A stretch of 64,000 nt of DNA from Membranipora membranacea (lineage: Eukaryota > Bryozoa > Gymnolaemata > Cheilostomatida > Membraniporidae), in assembly GCA_914767715.1 (NCBI GenBank), contig OU612075.1, forward strand, positions 18,910,001 through 18,974,000, written 5' to 3'. The position numbers were made by a program, and so were the translations under genes. The notes beneath the pieces were generated by a model. It saw only the letters and a list, made by a program, of their open reading frames with translations. It had not been told where the DNA came from and searched no databases. Shown piece by piece: positions 24,599 to 36,269 of the stretch. Position 1 is the stretch's first letter, and the number at the start of each line of letters is the position of its first letter.

Positions 24599-25690
24599 AC
24601 TGGGCTCATCTGCGTAGATGATTGTTTCAATTTTATAATTGAAATTGTATTATTTCTATGATGATTTTTGATGTCCACAACTAAGAAACCAGTGCCAAAA
24701 TATGGCAAGCATGGAGGTAAGATAAAATCATACTAGAACTACGGCTAAAGCCCCACCCTGTTTCCTAGGGAACGGCCAACAGCAAACATGAATCAAGACT
24801 ATTAGCTGTAATTTGTTAATCATGCAGCCAAATTTTATTAATTGGATAATGCAAATTTGTGACACCAGTCAATGCAAGGGTATATTTCTAATCAATTAAG
24901 GTTGGATTATACAAACCAATTGATTTCAGGGGTTTTTTAATCCCTTTTTATCTCTAATGATCAGCACATGGCCTAGATATTATTTATACAATCAGTACGT
25001 CAAACATCAAATTGAGATGGTCAGTATAAAATAAAATAGAAATTGTGCACTAGAGCACTTTTACCCAACCAAAAGGATTATTTCGTGAGACTATCAGCAG
25101 TAGCAATCCCTGAGTTATGACTTTTTAGTGAATCGCTTCATCAGAATCTTTTTATCAAGATAGCCAGTGACTGCAGGCATAGGCTGCATACTTAGGTCCC
25201 TGAGAGGCAGCCGTCACAGTATAGACATTTGAGCCGACTGAAGGATAATTTTTAGATGGTGTGCTACAAGATTTCATTCTCTGACAAAGTATATCAATAT
25301 AAAACTTATCGTAAGAGGTTAATAATAATGATTTGGGAGAGAAGTGCTAAAGTGATACAGTTGGAATAAAACATAAATAAATGTAAATAAATAAATATAA
25401 TAAAATAAATAATGGAATATAAATGAAGTATTAAGACCCATCGCCCTCCTACTCTATGATAGTACCCCACAGGATGAACATTTTCATGGGAGTTTTGTTA
25501 TGCATATAGATACAGGCCAAGCAACTGGCAGTGTCAGTGTCTTTTTTAATTTTCCCATTACAACAGTAATTTCATTTCAAATACCTAATTGGATCAGGAT
25601 ATGCTTTGGTGGGTTCTTCCACAAGCACTGCAGTGTGTGATATTGCTACTGTAATTCTATTATAATGTTGCTATCAAAATACCTGATAAT
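24599..25690. other. Intergenic region with duplicated flank
   Basis: Homologous to about 10341-11590 with a roughly 200-bp internal deletion near 25270. Part of it (from about 25037) is repeated at about 31726-32360. The two copies flank the foreign block 25691-31715. No genes seen. Confidence 0.55.
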
Positions 25691-25814
25691 ATATTTTATC
25701 ATCACTTATTATTAATTTATTTTGCAAGTAGCTTAAACTGGAATGTTCATAAAGTTTTGTGAAGTTGTCTTGAGACTCAGTAGTTTCTAATTTATGTTCA
25801 TTTCATACTGCAGC

Positions 25815-25972
25815 GTAGTGTTGATGGTGCATTGAGTACATCGGTATCACATTTCGTATAGGAACTCAAACCAAAACTAGAACCTTTGCTAATCCTACCA
25901 AGGCAGGTGCTGGATCTGATTGCACAAGATCAGTTATAGAACCAAACTGTCCATGTACACAAACAGTAAACA
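25815..25972 (+). pseudogene. Decayed TSR exon remnant
   Basis: After a CTGCAG acceptor-like site the frame reads SVDGALSTSVSHFV, a stop, then GTQTKTRTFANPTKAGAGSDC. This keeps the TSR order (GTQTRTRTC, NPxKAGxGxDC) with lost Trp and Cys residues and a stop near 25859. It looks older than the locus D exons. There is no nearby intact gene. Confidence 0.65.
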
Positions 25973-26173
25973 AAACTTACTGAATACTGTTGCAAGGGTT
26001 TAAAATAGAAGATTCACGTTGTGCAGATTTTGGCTTATGCCGGGCATTCAAAATAATTTTAGCAAGGGAGATCTGTCTCAATCGGTACTTTTAATTTTTG
26101 CGTGACAGTGTAGGTATACTGAAGTCAGAACTTTTGGTACTTCATTGGCCCAGTAATGTTATCCATTTTCTAC

Positions 26174-26335
26174 AGCATGGAAACTGAACATTGCTACTCA
26201 TTGTGATCAAAGTATGCCTTGGTGAGCAGTTAGACATATTGGGTCAATATCCTGTGGAAACTCAAACCAGGAAAAGAACAAGCCTTTCAAAATCCAAAAC
26301 AAGCAACAAAGGTTATGAAAAAAACATCTGCGCCT
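26174..26335 (+). pseudogene. Second, more decayed TSR remnant
   Basis: Following TTTTCTACAG, a frame further in reads ETQTRKRTSLSKSKTSNKG, matching the TSR strand pattern TQTRxRTC-xNPK-xxGG with the cysteines lost. Position after the remnant at 25815 suggests both come from one dead TSR gene. Confidence 0.4.
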
Positions 26336-27769
26336 GCCCGAAATGATGATGTTGTCGAACCTGGAATGAGGTTGGTCAATTTGGATGATGCTCAAAGTGC
26401 TGTTGAGGTGAGGGACAAATGTGAACATGTAATTGCACCAAGCCAGTGACAACAGAAGGTGCAAACAATTGAATAAGACCTGCTAGTTATATAAAATTGA
26501 GAACTTTTTATTCTGGAAGAATGCAGCTCAGCCAAACCAACTTTCCAATGAAATATTACTTATTTCGCAAATCTCGCTCCAAAGAGTGTATGAAAGATTT
26601 ACTACCAATAAATGCTAAATCAAGTTTGTCTAAGACCTCTGAATATTGCAGGCGCCATAATACTCCTGTATTCTGACTAATTTGCTCTATGACCTATCTA
26701 AGATCCCCTCTTATGACAGAACCAGACAAGATTACCTGAAGACATTTCATCCTAAATGAGGAGGTTGCAACCTGACCACGATACGAAACGGTTGTGGTGG
26801 CTTAGTGCAGTATAATGAGCATTATGTCTTATTCAGATTTAACAAAGTGTTTGACTAAACATGCGCTTTGATTGAGAGACGTAATGGTTGGCTTAGGGGT
26901 GAGGCTGCAATTACTGTGCTAATTTGCTATCTGCTGTTTGCGAACTATTTTGATACCATTGTTATTTTTTACACACTTGTCTAGACATTAAATATGCATT
27001 ATCAACAATATTGCTATGGAGTGATTACTAAAATGCCTGACAGGAAACTTTCTGTTCACAACAGGCTATGTTCCAGTTAGTTCAGAAATTGATCTCCTTT
27101 GTGTATGGGCTGACATTTGGAGTGACATGTATGAAAAAATGTTGGTTACTGCAGTGTTTTGAAATGTTTACGTTATGACCACAAAACACTCTCATTACTG
27201 CTGCAACTCTGTGTCGCATAATTATCAATATTGAAACTACCCATGATTGTCAACGATAGCTGAGGAAGCTGTCAGGAAAGAACCTGCAATTTTATTTGCT
27301 GACAAGGTAGTAGAACTGACACAAGGGTATGTAACAACCTGGCCCAATGGATCGAGAATTGCATGCGTTGGTTTGTCAGCCGGTACCGTAGGGTACTATC
27401 TTGGTACCTTCGATTCATCATACACTGCCTTAAAATATTTGAAATTTTCCTTGCGGCAGAATCATCTAGCAAGTTGTAAGTTTTGCTGTGGCTCAGGTGG
27501 TTTCTTATTCACCACATTTTCTTATCTCATATATAGCTGTGTAATGCTGGGAGCGCACCAAGGTCTATGTCAAATGGAGCTGCTGAAACGGCTCCGAAGA
27601 CCTTCCCCCCTCATCAACTTCAACAAATCTACATTACACTATTTCAAAAACTTGTTCATTGAATTGGCATCCTTCGATTCTACAAAGTTCCATGAATGAC
27701 AGATACGATACGGAGCTTATCTTCCATTTCTATTCTATAGCCTATCATATTTCATCCTTAAAAATATCT

Positions 27770-29681
27770 GAAAGCCCAGTGATCGCTGAATGTCTAAATA
27801 GGTATTTTTCTAGCATTGGTGCTAATCTCAATGAAGAGGCTAAACTATTGTCCAACAAAAGTTACTCAGGCTTTGGTAATGATAAAGCTTTCAGTTTTCC
27901 AAAATTTGCTTTTCAAGAAATAACATCGAGTGAGGTGTCTAAATATCTGCACACATTGAAATCACTAAAACTGGGGGATTAAACCAGATCCCTGCCTATA
28001 TTTATATAATCCTAGAGCCTTTGATTCTGAATCCATTGACACATATTGTTAATCTGTGCCTTAAATGTCACGAGTTTCCAGATGTGTGGAAAAAAGCCTT
28101 AGTAATTCCAATTTTCAAAAGTGGCAAGAAAAGTTTGCCAAATAATTATAGACCAATTTCGCTATTGCCAATACTAAGTAAAGTCCTAGAAAAGATGATA
28201 AATTACCAAATTCATGATTACCTGGAAATTAATGATCTAATAGCCTCTCGCCCATTTGGTTTCAGAAGTGGAACATCAACTGATCAAATTTTAACTCAAC
28301 TAGTCAACAAATTTCGTTCCCTGCTGTCAAAGCACAAGTCAAAATTTGTCACAGTTTCTGCAGTTGATATCCGTAAAGCTTTTGATTGCGTAAACCATAA
28401 GATCCTTGCCGGTAAACTGTTAACGAAATTCAATTTCCACTCTAATGCGTCAAATTTAATTAAAAATTATCTTTCAAGTCCAGAGCAGGCCATGAAAGTT
28501 AATGGTTGTGTATCTGAATGCAGTGGAGTTATAACTGGTGTGCCGCAGGGGTCTGTACTTGGACCCCTCCTGTTTATCATCATGTTTATTAACGATCTGA
28601 TGGAGCTCAAAAATTGTTATCTATATGCTGATGACTGCCTACTAGTCACCAGTGGGGAAAACCCAGACATTTCCACAAAACTTATGGAAAAAAGCATTCA
28701 TCAAGCATCCAGTTGGTACAGTGAAAATTGCCTTGTTCTAAAGAGCGGTAAAACGGATGTCATGACCATTTCTAATAAACGTAACATCAAACCTCCGGAA
28801 CTTAAATTTAACAATCTCATTTTCAAACAATCTGACAAAATTAAGTACTTAGGTGTGATTCTTGATAACAAATTAAATTTTAAATCTCATACCAGCAAAA
28901 TTAAACAAAAACTTTATCCAATAGTCCCCAACTTTCAACGTAATAGAAAATTCCTGACACCTAAATTAGCTAAGCTTTGGTACATTGGACTTATACGTTC
29001 TAATCTGGAATACAGCTCTCCTGTTTTATTTACCACAAACGACTATGTCAAAAAAGAATTTTTAAAATATTGAGAATAAATGTTTGAAAATTATAGAGTA
29101 TAACAGTTCTAAAGATAATACTCGAAAGACCTACAACATCCCTGTGTTAACTTTGCGTTTCGAATATTTGTATCTGCTAACATTTTATTAAATTGTTAAT
29201 AGGTTAGTCCCAATAATTGATACCAATCTGCTCCCCGAGAAATTAACTAGTGAAACTCGGCTTGCTAAAAGTTCTGGGTTTAGACTATCCAAGGGAAATT
29301 TTAGATTTGCTTTAGCTAATTTCTGTGCTCAGAAGTTTAACGAATTACCCAATCATGTTAAGCTGAGTCAATCCCTTGCTACATTCAAAAATGCCACTTG
29401 GAGCCACGTCCTCAAACTTCTCAATTAATGAGTCAGTTCTTATCATTTCATTTTAGCCTGCTGCTACATTGTTCTAACTTTTCTTTTCCTAGCTATTGTG
29501 TATTAACTTGTGTAATGTTTTACTGCTAATTAATGTCTGCTTGTACTTTGTAATTTTACCTGTCATTGTTCTTGATTTTTAGTTACATGTCTTTTTAATT
29601 CTACCCCATATTTTTATCAAGTTTTCTGGGTACAAGTCCTAAGGACTTATTCTTCTCCAGAATAAACATGGAATATATATA
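27770..29681 (+). mobile_element. 5'-truncated LINE with reverse transcriptase
   Basis: Non-LTR retrotransposon fragment. The paralogous site near 62023 is empty, which fixes the borders. The remaining coding runs from the linker before RT to the C-terminus in about three frames: 27770-27979, 28021-29073, then 29080-29428 with shifts. The main frame has NYRPISLL, GFRSGTSTDQ, the motif A segment AVDIRKAFDCVNH, GVPQGSVLGPLLF and the catalytic YADD (residues 202-205 of that frame). The endonuclease domain is absent and at least two frameshifts are present, so it is inactive. It ends GAATAAACATGGAATATATA, a short simple-repeat tail. Probably of the CR1/L2/Rex/jockey-like group. Confidence 0.9.
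28021..29073 (+). pseudogene. Reverse transcriptase core of the LINE
   Basis: A 350-codon open stretch covering the RT fingers, palm and thumb regions. The catalytic aspartates are present in AVDIRKAF (about residue 116) and YADD (204-205), with the later YLGVILDNKL motif near residue 280. The frame upstream (to 27979) and downstream (from about 29080) continues the same protein only after frameshifts. There is no proper start codon; it is a fragment of a longer ORF2. Confidence 0.88.
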
Positions 29682-30018
29682 TACATGCACAATGTATTTC
29701 TAGGCATGTTTTTCGAAAACACTCTTCAGTTTGTCTGCCAAAAAGAAAAGTTTATTTCATTATAAATGAAATATAGCTTGACCCTTTGTCTAAAGGACGA
29801 TGATCTATCAAATATCAGCATTATGAGTTATTCACAAAATTCAGTATAGTTTGGAGTTATATTCCCTTTCTTTTTTGACTCTTTGAGATATGTGCATAGT
29901 CTATTTTGTGTCGCTGTGTTATCTCGCATAAAGGTTCAATGTTTGTTAATTGAGAATGTTGCTATACTACCATAAAATCAATATAGATAGTTTGGAAATG
30001 CATGCAGAAGAGAGAGAA

Positions 30019-30164
30019 TACACATTAGCTCAAGCGCTCAGATTTTGGCGGGATATCTAATAGAGGCATCTCATTATCAACAACTGGTTGGGAAAGTGGT
30101 TGATAATGTAATGCTACTACCAGCTATCCCGCCACAGTTTGAGCGCTTGAACTAAATATGTGTA
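30019..30164. mobile_element. Foldback element (near-palindrome), copy 1
   Basis: About 145 bp that folds on itself: TCAAGCGCTCAGATTTTGGC on the left matches the reverse complement of the right end (GCCACAGTTTGAGCGCTTGA), and the pairing continues inward through ATTATCAAC. A copy lies at about 62361-62505. It is a MITE or hairpin-forming repeat. Confidence 0.65.
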
Positions 30165-30285
30165 CAAGAATAAATTCACCATGTTTTTTGATGACCGTGA
30201 TGACTGACTGTTACACCTAAATATCAAGAAAATTGCTTTTCACTGAAATGTTATGAGATTGAGATATGCTTCATTCATTTGAGTT

Positions 30286-30360
30286 GTGATATATATATAT
30301 ATATAGATATATAAAGTTGTTATATATATATATATATATAGTTGTTATATATATATATAT
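30286..30360. repeat. TA dinucleotide repeat cluster
   Basis: Several (TA)n runs separated by GTTGT units. The same cluster, with different run lengths, is at about 62635-62694 in block X copy 2. Confidence 0.85.
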
Positions 30361-30864
30361 TAACATCAATCAATATTGATACTCCATTTCAATACTATAA
30401 AAACAAACAGATATCAGTTTTGATCGATACTGTATTCAGTTTACTAGTGCTAAGCTTTCATAGATTGGAGTTACATCCCCTTGTCATTTCGATTATATCA
30501 AAGCACTCACTTTAATTAACTAGCCAGGTTATCCAGGACTGCTAAGGAAATATATGAATATCTTTGCAATAAACCAGTATCTATAACAGCTAGTCTTGTA
30601 ATAAGTAATGCAGGTGAAGCTTCTGCTAAAAAAATGCTTGTATTAGCAAAAATTATGAAGCTGGTTTACTTATAAATTTATTAATTCATCATGACACCTA
30701 AAAACAAACCAAGGTGCTTCCGCAATTTTTTCTTAGCTGGAAAAATGATCATCCACTTGGTGAACAATGAGAAGAAACCCTACCTTACAAAACACCCTTG
30801 ACCTAAATTTACTCAAGCCTTTAGAAACACAACCAACCAATGCAACTGACTGAATGCATCTTTT

Positions 30865-31107
30865 CAGATTGAATTTATGTGTATCATTAATAGACTACGC
30901 ACTTTATTTCATCCATCAGATCCATTGCAAGCAATATACATATGGGACCATGTAGTCCTGTGGCAACCCCCAAGATCCCAATACCTTTTGCCAAAAGTAA
31001 GGACCAGCAGATTACTAAAAAATTTTATACCTGCTAGTATAAAGATTTTAAATTACAGAGACATTCCAACACCATCATTGTATTATGTCACTGACAATAT
31101 TGCAGCA
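30865..31107 (+). pseudogene. Possible LINE ORF2 C-terminal remnant
   Basis: The frame reads NRLRTLFHPSDPLQAIYIWD, later YLLPKVRTSRLLKNFIPASI. The pattern of a charged RT tail followed by LPKVRT and a terminal F-P-x-S-I-K-I-L-N is typical of the end of CR1/RTE-like ORF2 proteins. A copy starts at about 63838. No RT core is attached. The assignment is tentative. Confidence 0.35.
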
Positions 31108-31144
31108 TAAAATGATCAAATCTAAAAGAAACCTATTTTGTCAC

Positions 31145-31266
31145 CTCCATTTGTGATTTTGGATGGATAAGGTTTGTCAGTTGTACAATATTACCGTTGC
31201 GATCAGCATGAAAAACTGTACCAAAATGCACTGACAAACCTTATCCGTGCAAAATCGCAAATGAAG
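31145..31266. mobile_element. Small foldback MITE
   Basis: Left arm 31145-31181 and right arm 31230-31266 are inverted repeats (about 30 of 37 positions match), with GGATAAGGTTTGTCAGT-type ends and a roughly 48-nt loop. No coding capacity. Confidence 0.6.
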
Positions 31267-31608
31267 TTGCATTTCTAGTCACATTTTGCATAGGCTGTCA
31301 CCGGACTAATGTGTAACTGTTCATATTGTATGGATCCCCATGAGTACGATTGTTTTCATAGATGATGATGATGACCAAGTACCGACGAAATAAAATAACA
31401 TAAGATACTGACACAATAATAATAATAATAATGATGATTTCCTCAGGTCTGTGGAGACTTATTATTAGCAGTGTTGTTCAGCTTAAACGATTTGGTCATA
31501 GTCAAGGTCGGGCCTGGAGGATATCAGCAAAAGTAAGCAGTTCTTCACATCACCAACATACTGCACTCTGCACATGGCTAGGTAAGTGTTAGATCAAGTT
31601 TAATCTAT

Positions 31609-31662
31609 TTGCCTACATTTGGAGTTGCTCCCCCTCCACAGGCCAACTCCAAATGTAGGCAA
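31609..31662. repeat. Perfect 19-bp hairpin
   Basis: TTGCCTACATTTGGAGTTG at 31609-31627 and its exact reverse complement at 31644-31662, separated by a 16-nt C-rich loop. It may be the core of a foldback element. Confidence 0.75.
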
Positions 31663-31725
31663 CTGGGACCTTACTCATAGTACATTCTATGTTAACTGAC
31701 AGTAAGCTGCAATCTCAGGGAGGAA

Positions 31726-34700
31726 TTCAGAAATTGTGCACTAGAGCAATTTTACCCAACCAAGAGGATTATTTTGTGAGACTATCAGCAGTAGCCATCC
31801 CTGAGTTAAGACTTTTTAGTGAATCACCTCATCAGAATCTTATTATAAAGATAGCCAGCGACTGCAGGCATAGGCTGCATGTATACTTAGGTCCCTGAGA
31901 GGCAGCCGTCACAGTATAGACATTTGAGCCGACTGAAGGACAATTTTTAGATGGTGCTACAAGATTTTTATGATGTTCAATGTGATTTTTTACCAGAGCT
32001 TGCCAACTGTTGTATGTAATACCCTGGGGTATTTCAATAGTTTAATACAAAATAAGCTGTTATCTGTGATGTAAAGATTAGCACCACTACCACATGGCAA
32101 TGTTTTGTAATAATCTTTTTCAAACACAACATTATCACCTAAACCCACCTATACATTCTCTGACAAACTATATCAATATAAAACTCATCTTAAAAGGTGA
32201 ATAATAATGATTTGGGAGAGAAGTGCTGAAGTGATACAGTTGGAACAAAACATAAGTAAATGTAAGTAAATAAATATAATCAAATAAATAATGGAATATA
32301 AATAAAGTATTAAGACCCATCGCCTTCCGCCTCTACAATAGTACCCCACAGGATGAAAATTTTTATGGGAATTTAAATTTTGCCTATTCATGAAAAAAGT
32401 TGTTTAAAAATCTTTCCCGTTTTACTATTCTTGGCCAGGTCGCTTTATTCAAATCTATGAATATTTTTATAATGTTAACCTGGAGTATTGTGGAAATGGT
32501 TATAGGGTGCGAATACTATATACCTTAGAGGACCTTGTGGAGTCTGTTTGATGAACAGCTTTAAAAAATACCCACCACCACCACCACCATAATCTTGTTC
32601 TATAGATATCACAGGTAAACAATTGTAAGCATCAAATTATCTGATGTATCATACGCTACACAAGGGTCGAGGCAACTTGCTTGACTTGTGATGACAACTG
32701 AGATGGCTTGAGAGTTCACAGCACTAAAGTTTCATCGATCGCCAAGAACAACAACAATGAAGAACCGAGACACAGTGTGCAGCACTGGGCATAGTTTATA
32801 AGCATTTAGATGGAAAAAATACCAACTTTATAGAACCTTACACAAGGAAGGTTAGGGTTACCAATCTATTGGTTACATGTTTGACAGCTGGAATGATCAG
32901 ATGCACTTAATTATGTAAAATACAGGGCAAAACATAAAATTTTCAATTGTCAATGCATCATTTTTCATACAACTGCTTTGAAATGTAGTGAGCCAAGTGA
33001 ATATCACAGTCACATGTGTTGTGTTTGTTTATAAATTTATGATCATATCCATTGTCTGATTGTGTACGAGGGGTTTTGGTTATTTTCAATAAGGCGGTAT
33101 GAGGTCTAGTTTAAAGACGCCTCAATAAAACTTATGGGCCAATGGTTATCTTGACATATCAACACATTGCTAAGCTAACTTTGGCTTTTTCAGCCGATGC
33201 TTATCCAAAAGTTTGAAATGATGACCAGTGGATGCATTTTGAATGTTTCTAGCCTTAATATATGTAGATCCTAGTCTACCAAGAATGACTCGGCTCAGCT
33301 TTTCTTCATAACCAAATAATATGAATTCACGGAGTAGTGGTAAAATACACAGAATGGCAATTTCTGGAGAAAATACATCACAATTTAACTTTTGGTAAGT
33401 GATTAGATCTAGCTCAAATTCTGGCAATCTTTGCAATATGAATTGACTGACGTCCCAGTAACAACCCTTAAAAACTCAGGCAAGCTACTTGACAAATAAG
33501 TCAATCATAAGTAAATGGCCATACACTTGGTCAGGGTCAGATAAGTCCCCTAATCCATGAATATATATCGGTGCACTGACCACAAACAAGAGTATGTTTT
33601 ACGTACTCGATGACGATAAATTCCGATTTAAGGAAGCTAATTGTTTTCAAGGTTCACAAGTCACTGGTATGTCAGCCAATGTATCGATGAGGAGAACATG
33701 TGCATGAGTGGCTTTTAACTTGTGTGCTGTACACAAGACAGTACATATCTGTTATTATTTTTTTAAATTACCGATTCTCCTTGAGGCTGTGTGTGATAGT
33801 GATAACACACCTAGCTAGATTTCCCAGCCGTGTTGTGAGGGTTGTGATATATTTTACTTTAACACATACAATATTACAGTGTTAACAAATATAAACTATG
33901 ACAATTGTGTCAACAGATTAATTATAGGTTGTCAACCCTAATGGCGCAAATGGAGGATTAAAAAAAACAATTTAGTTGAGTCTTGATGATTTCTGGCTAT
34001 AAGCAAGCCTTTAATCCTAACCCTCATGTGCACTCGGGGGGGGGGGGGGGATTGAAACTGACCAGCTCTCCACTCTATGGCATTATGGCCGGGTACCGCT
34101 TCATTGAGGTAACTCGTATTTACAATTCAGGAGATCAAGCCTTTTTCTCCCTTTCTCCTATCCCTGGCCAGGTTGACAGAATCAACCAATTCTGAGTATG
34201 TACAATCGTTCCACAGTAATGTAAGAGTTGCCTTCCAACTAATAATGACTGATATATATTTAGGATATTGGTGTCAAACTCAGCCTTGCGTATACAAATT
34301 ATGCATGATTGCTGTTTACCAAGCCTTGTTGAGTGATTTGTCTGTAGTCTCTGATATTATTGGCTCAGTATATTAGCTGGTTATTTACTTGTTATTATGT
34401 TGTCACAGAGTAAGGATATATATATATATCCTTACTCTGTGATGTTGTTATCTTGCAATGTATTAACCACATAGTGTGCTGCTCCTGCTGCTGCTTCAGC
34501 TTCTGCTGCTACTGTTGTTGCTGCTGTACAACAAGTGTTGGAGTTTCAGTCTATGTTTATGATTTGGTATAAGCTGTTTGTTCTCAAAGTTAATCAGTAA
34601 TTACATTTTGGTGTTGATGTGGTTGTTGGTCTGTCAAGGTCACCATGAAAAGAACAAATCTATATGAGCATCCGAAGCTTTTACTTCAATGATGGTTAAT

Positions 34701-36149
34701 TATACAAGTGATATGGAGGGGTTTTGCAACCTTTTTGGCTGTTTCTCGTCTATACATGACAGCAGACCCATGAAAACTTGTACTTCGACACATCCACTCT
34801 TTCAGATTTTGGTTTGCTCAAATCACATCATAATATTTAGATCACTCTCCCTTTTACTGGCAGAGTCTTTCGGTAATAAGACGCTTATTATGAAATATCA
34901 CGTAACGGACATCATCACCATTGCGAACAGCATGGAAAACTTGACCAGAAATAACCATCAAACCTATCCACAAGATTGTAAAAGGAAGCGCTGTCACTAA
35001 GCAAAATATAAATGAGCCATATCCTGATTACGTTTATCCCAGTCCCAAGCATTTTCAGAAAGGTGAAATGATGTCATGATGTAGTGCACTGTATAGTCTT
35101 GCTCCTCACTTTCTATCTGTCACGCTAGAACCAGGACAAGCAGATCTCAACATCCAATCAAACTGAGAAATGAATTCGAAACGCCATCACATGTCATTCA
35201 GCAGTACCCTTCCCAGCTGGCACACAGAATTGATAAATAAAACCAAGCATATAAAACTGCTCGTTGTTTTATTGTTGAACGGCACATTACAGTCGTCACA
35301 CACTCGCATGAATACATCACATATCCCAAAGACGCAACAAGTTTCAGGCAAACATCCATATCACACTTTGTCTTGTTTTTATCCTGTATCCACTATCATC
35401 ACAATTATTTAGATAAACCTTGATTAAGCTGGAACCATATATGTATGTGCTGTTAGAGCTGACCCAACTAACGCTGACATGATGTGATGAAAGTATTGAA
35501 TTCCTATAGGGAAAAAAACTTAATCAAAGTAGGCTCTTTTTATGCATAGTTTCTGACGACTTAAATTCTGTGACTTATGACCCTCCTACTGGCGATTATC
35601 CCTAGGCAAAGTATCAATGTATACATGTATACATGTATACTTGGTACATGGTATACATGGAAAATAATGGACTAGGCTAGTGATAAACTGAGAAGGTCTG
35701 CATAGATGGATCTTTATTTTATAGTTGATTTTTGGTGCTTTGAATGGGTATTGCAGACTGTTATACAGAATCAAATTTACGTTTGTTCCCAATTTGAAAC
35801 TAACTCAAGCAAAAAGGGACGATATATTCATAAAAAACGTCAATTAGCCCCGCCCTCAGTCTTAGAGAACTACCAATAATAAACATGTAATGGAACTATT
35901 CAATGTAGTTTGCTAACCTTGGAGCCAGAATTCATTAATCAGGATAATGAAGATCTGTGTCACTATCCCACCACCGTGAGCCTATCATTTCAAACAGATA
36001 AGTCAGTATAATTGGACAAAGCTTTTTTTTTACGTGTATTTTTTATATATTTTAACTTTATGATGTGAAAAGTTGGGCGTCAAAATCGGCACCCTCACTA
36101 AATATAAAAAAAATTATCAGTTGTGATCAATAGAAGATGAGAACTGCAC
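31726..36149. other. Intergenic region before gene C
   Basis: Homologous to 10778-14929 upstream of gene B, except for the missing 190-bp repeat and a unique segment at about 34190-34970. That unique segment holds a perfect palindrome (34404-34441) and a CTG-rich trinucleotide stretch (about 34480-34530). A poly-G run lies at 34038. No gene can be supported. Confidence 0.55.
34404..34441. repeat. 38-bp perfect palindrome
   Basis: CACAGAGTAAGGATATATA followed directly by its reverse complement. Such sequences often mark an arrested small inverted repeat or a hairpin. It lies in DNA unique to the B-C interval. Confidence 0.8.
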
Positions 36150-36269
36150 AGCTATTGGCTGTTTTGACCCCTTAAATGACAGTCAAATGACCAATGACAG
36201 TAAGTATAAAAGAAGCCTCTGTGAGTGGATACCATCATTGCCTAGGTTGACTGCTAAGAGAGCTGCATC
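36150..36269 (+). promoter_or_regulatory. Core promoter and 5' UTR of gene C
   Basis: Same arrangement as in gene B: inverse CCAAT near 36154, CCAAT at about 36191, TATAAAA at about 36205, then a conserved 5' UTR leading to the ATG at 36270. Conservation with B covers the full promoter and continues far upstream. Confidence 0.65.

Larger units (their letters stand above)
26948..31110. repeat. Repeated block X, copy 1
   Basis: Outside its insertions this block matches 60951-64000 closely, including the foldback element, TA-repeats and a 3' LINE-like tail. Copy 1 carries a LINE (27770-29681) that copy 2 lacks; copy 2 carries a heptamer array and a U2-headed element that copy 1 lacks. The block may itself be an old composite repeat or segmental duplication. 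Confidence 0.7.

Noticed and set aside
27247-27640. 150-codon open frame shared with 61412-61855
   Set aside because: It has no ATG start, shows no domain I recognise, and in copy 2 it runs into the heptamer array. It is more likely repeat sequence that happens to be open.
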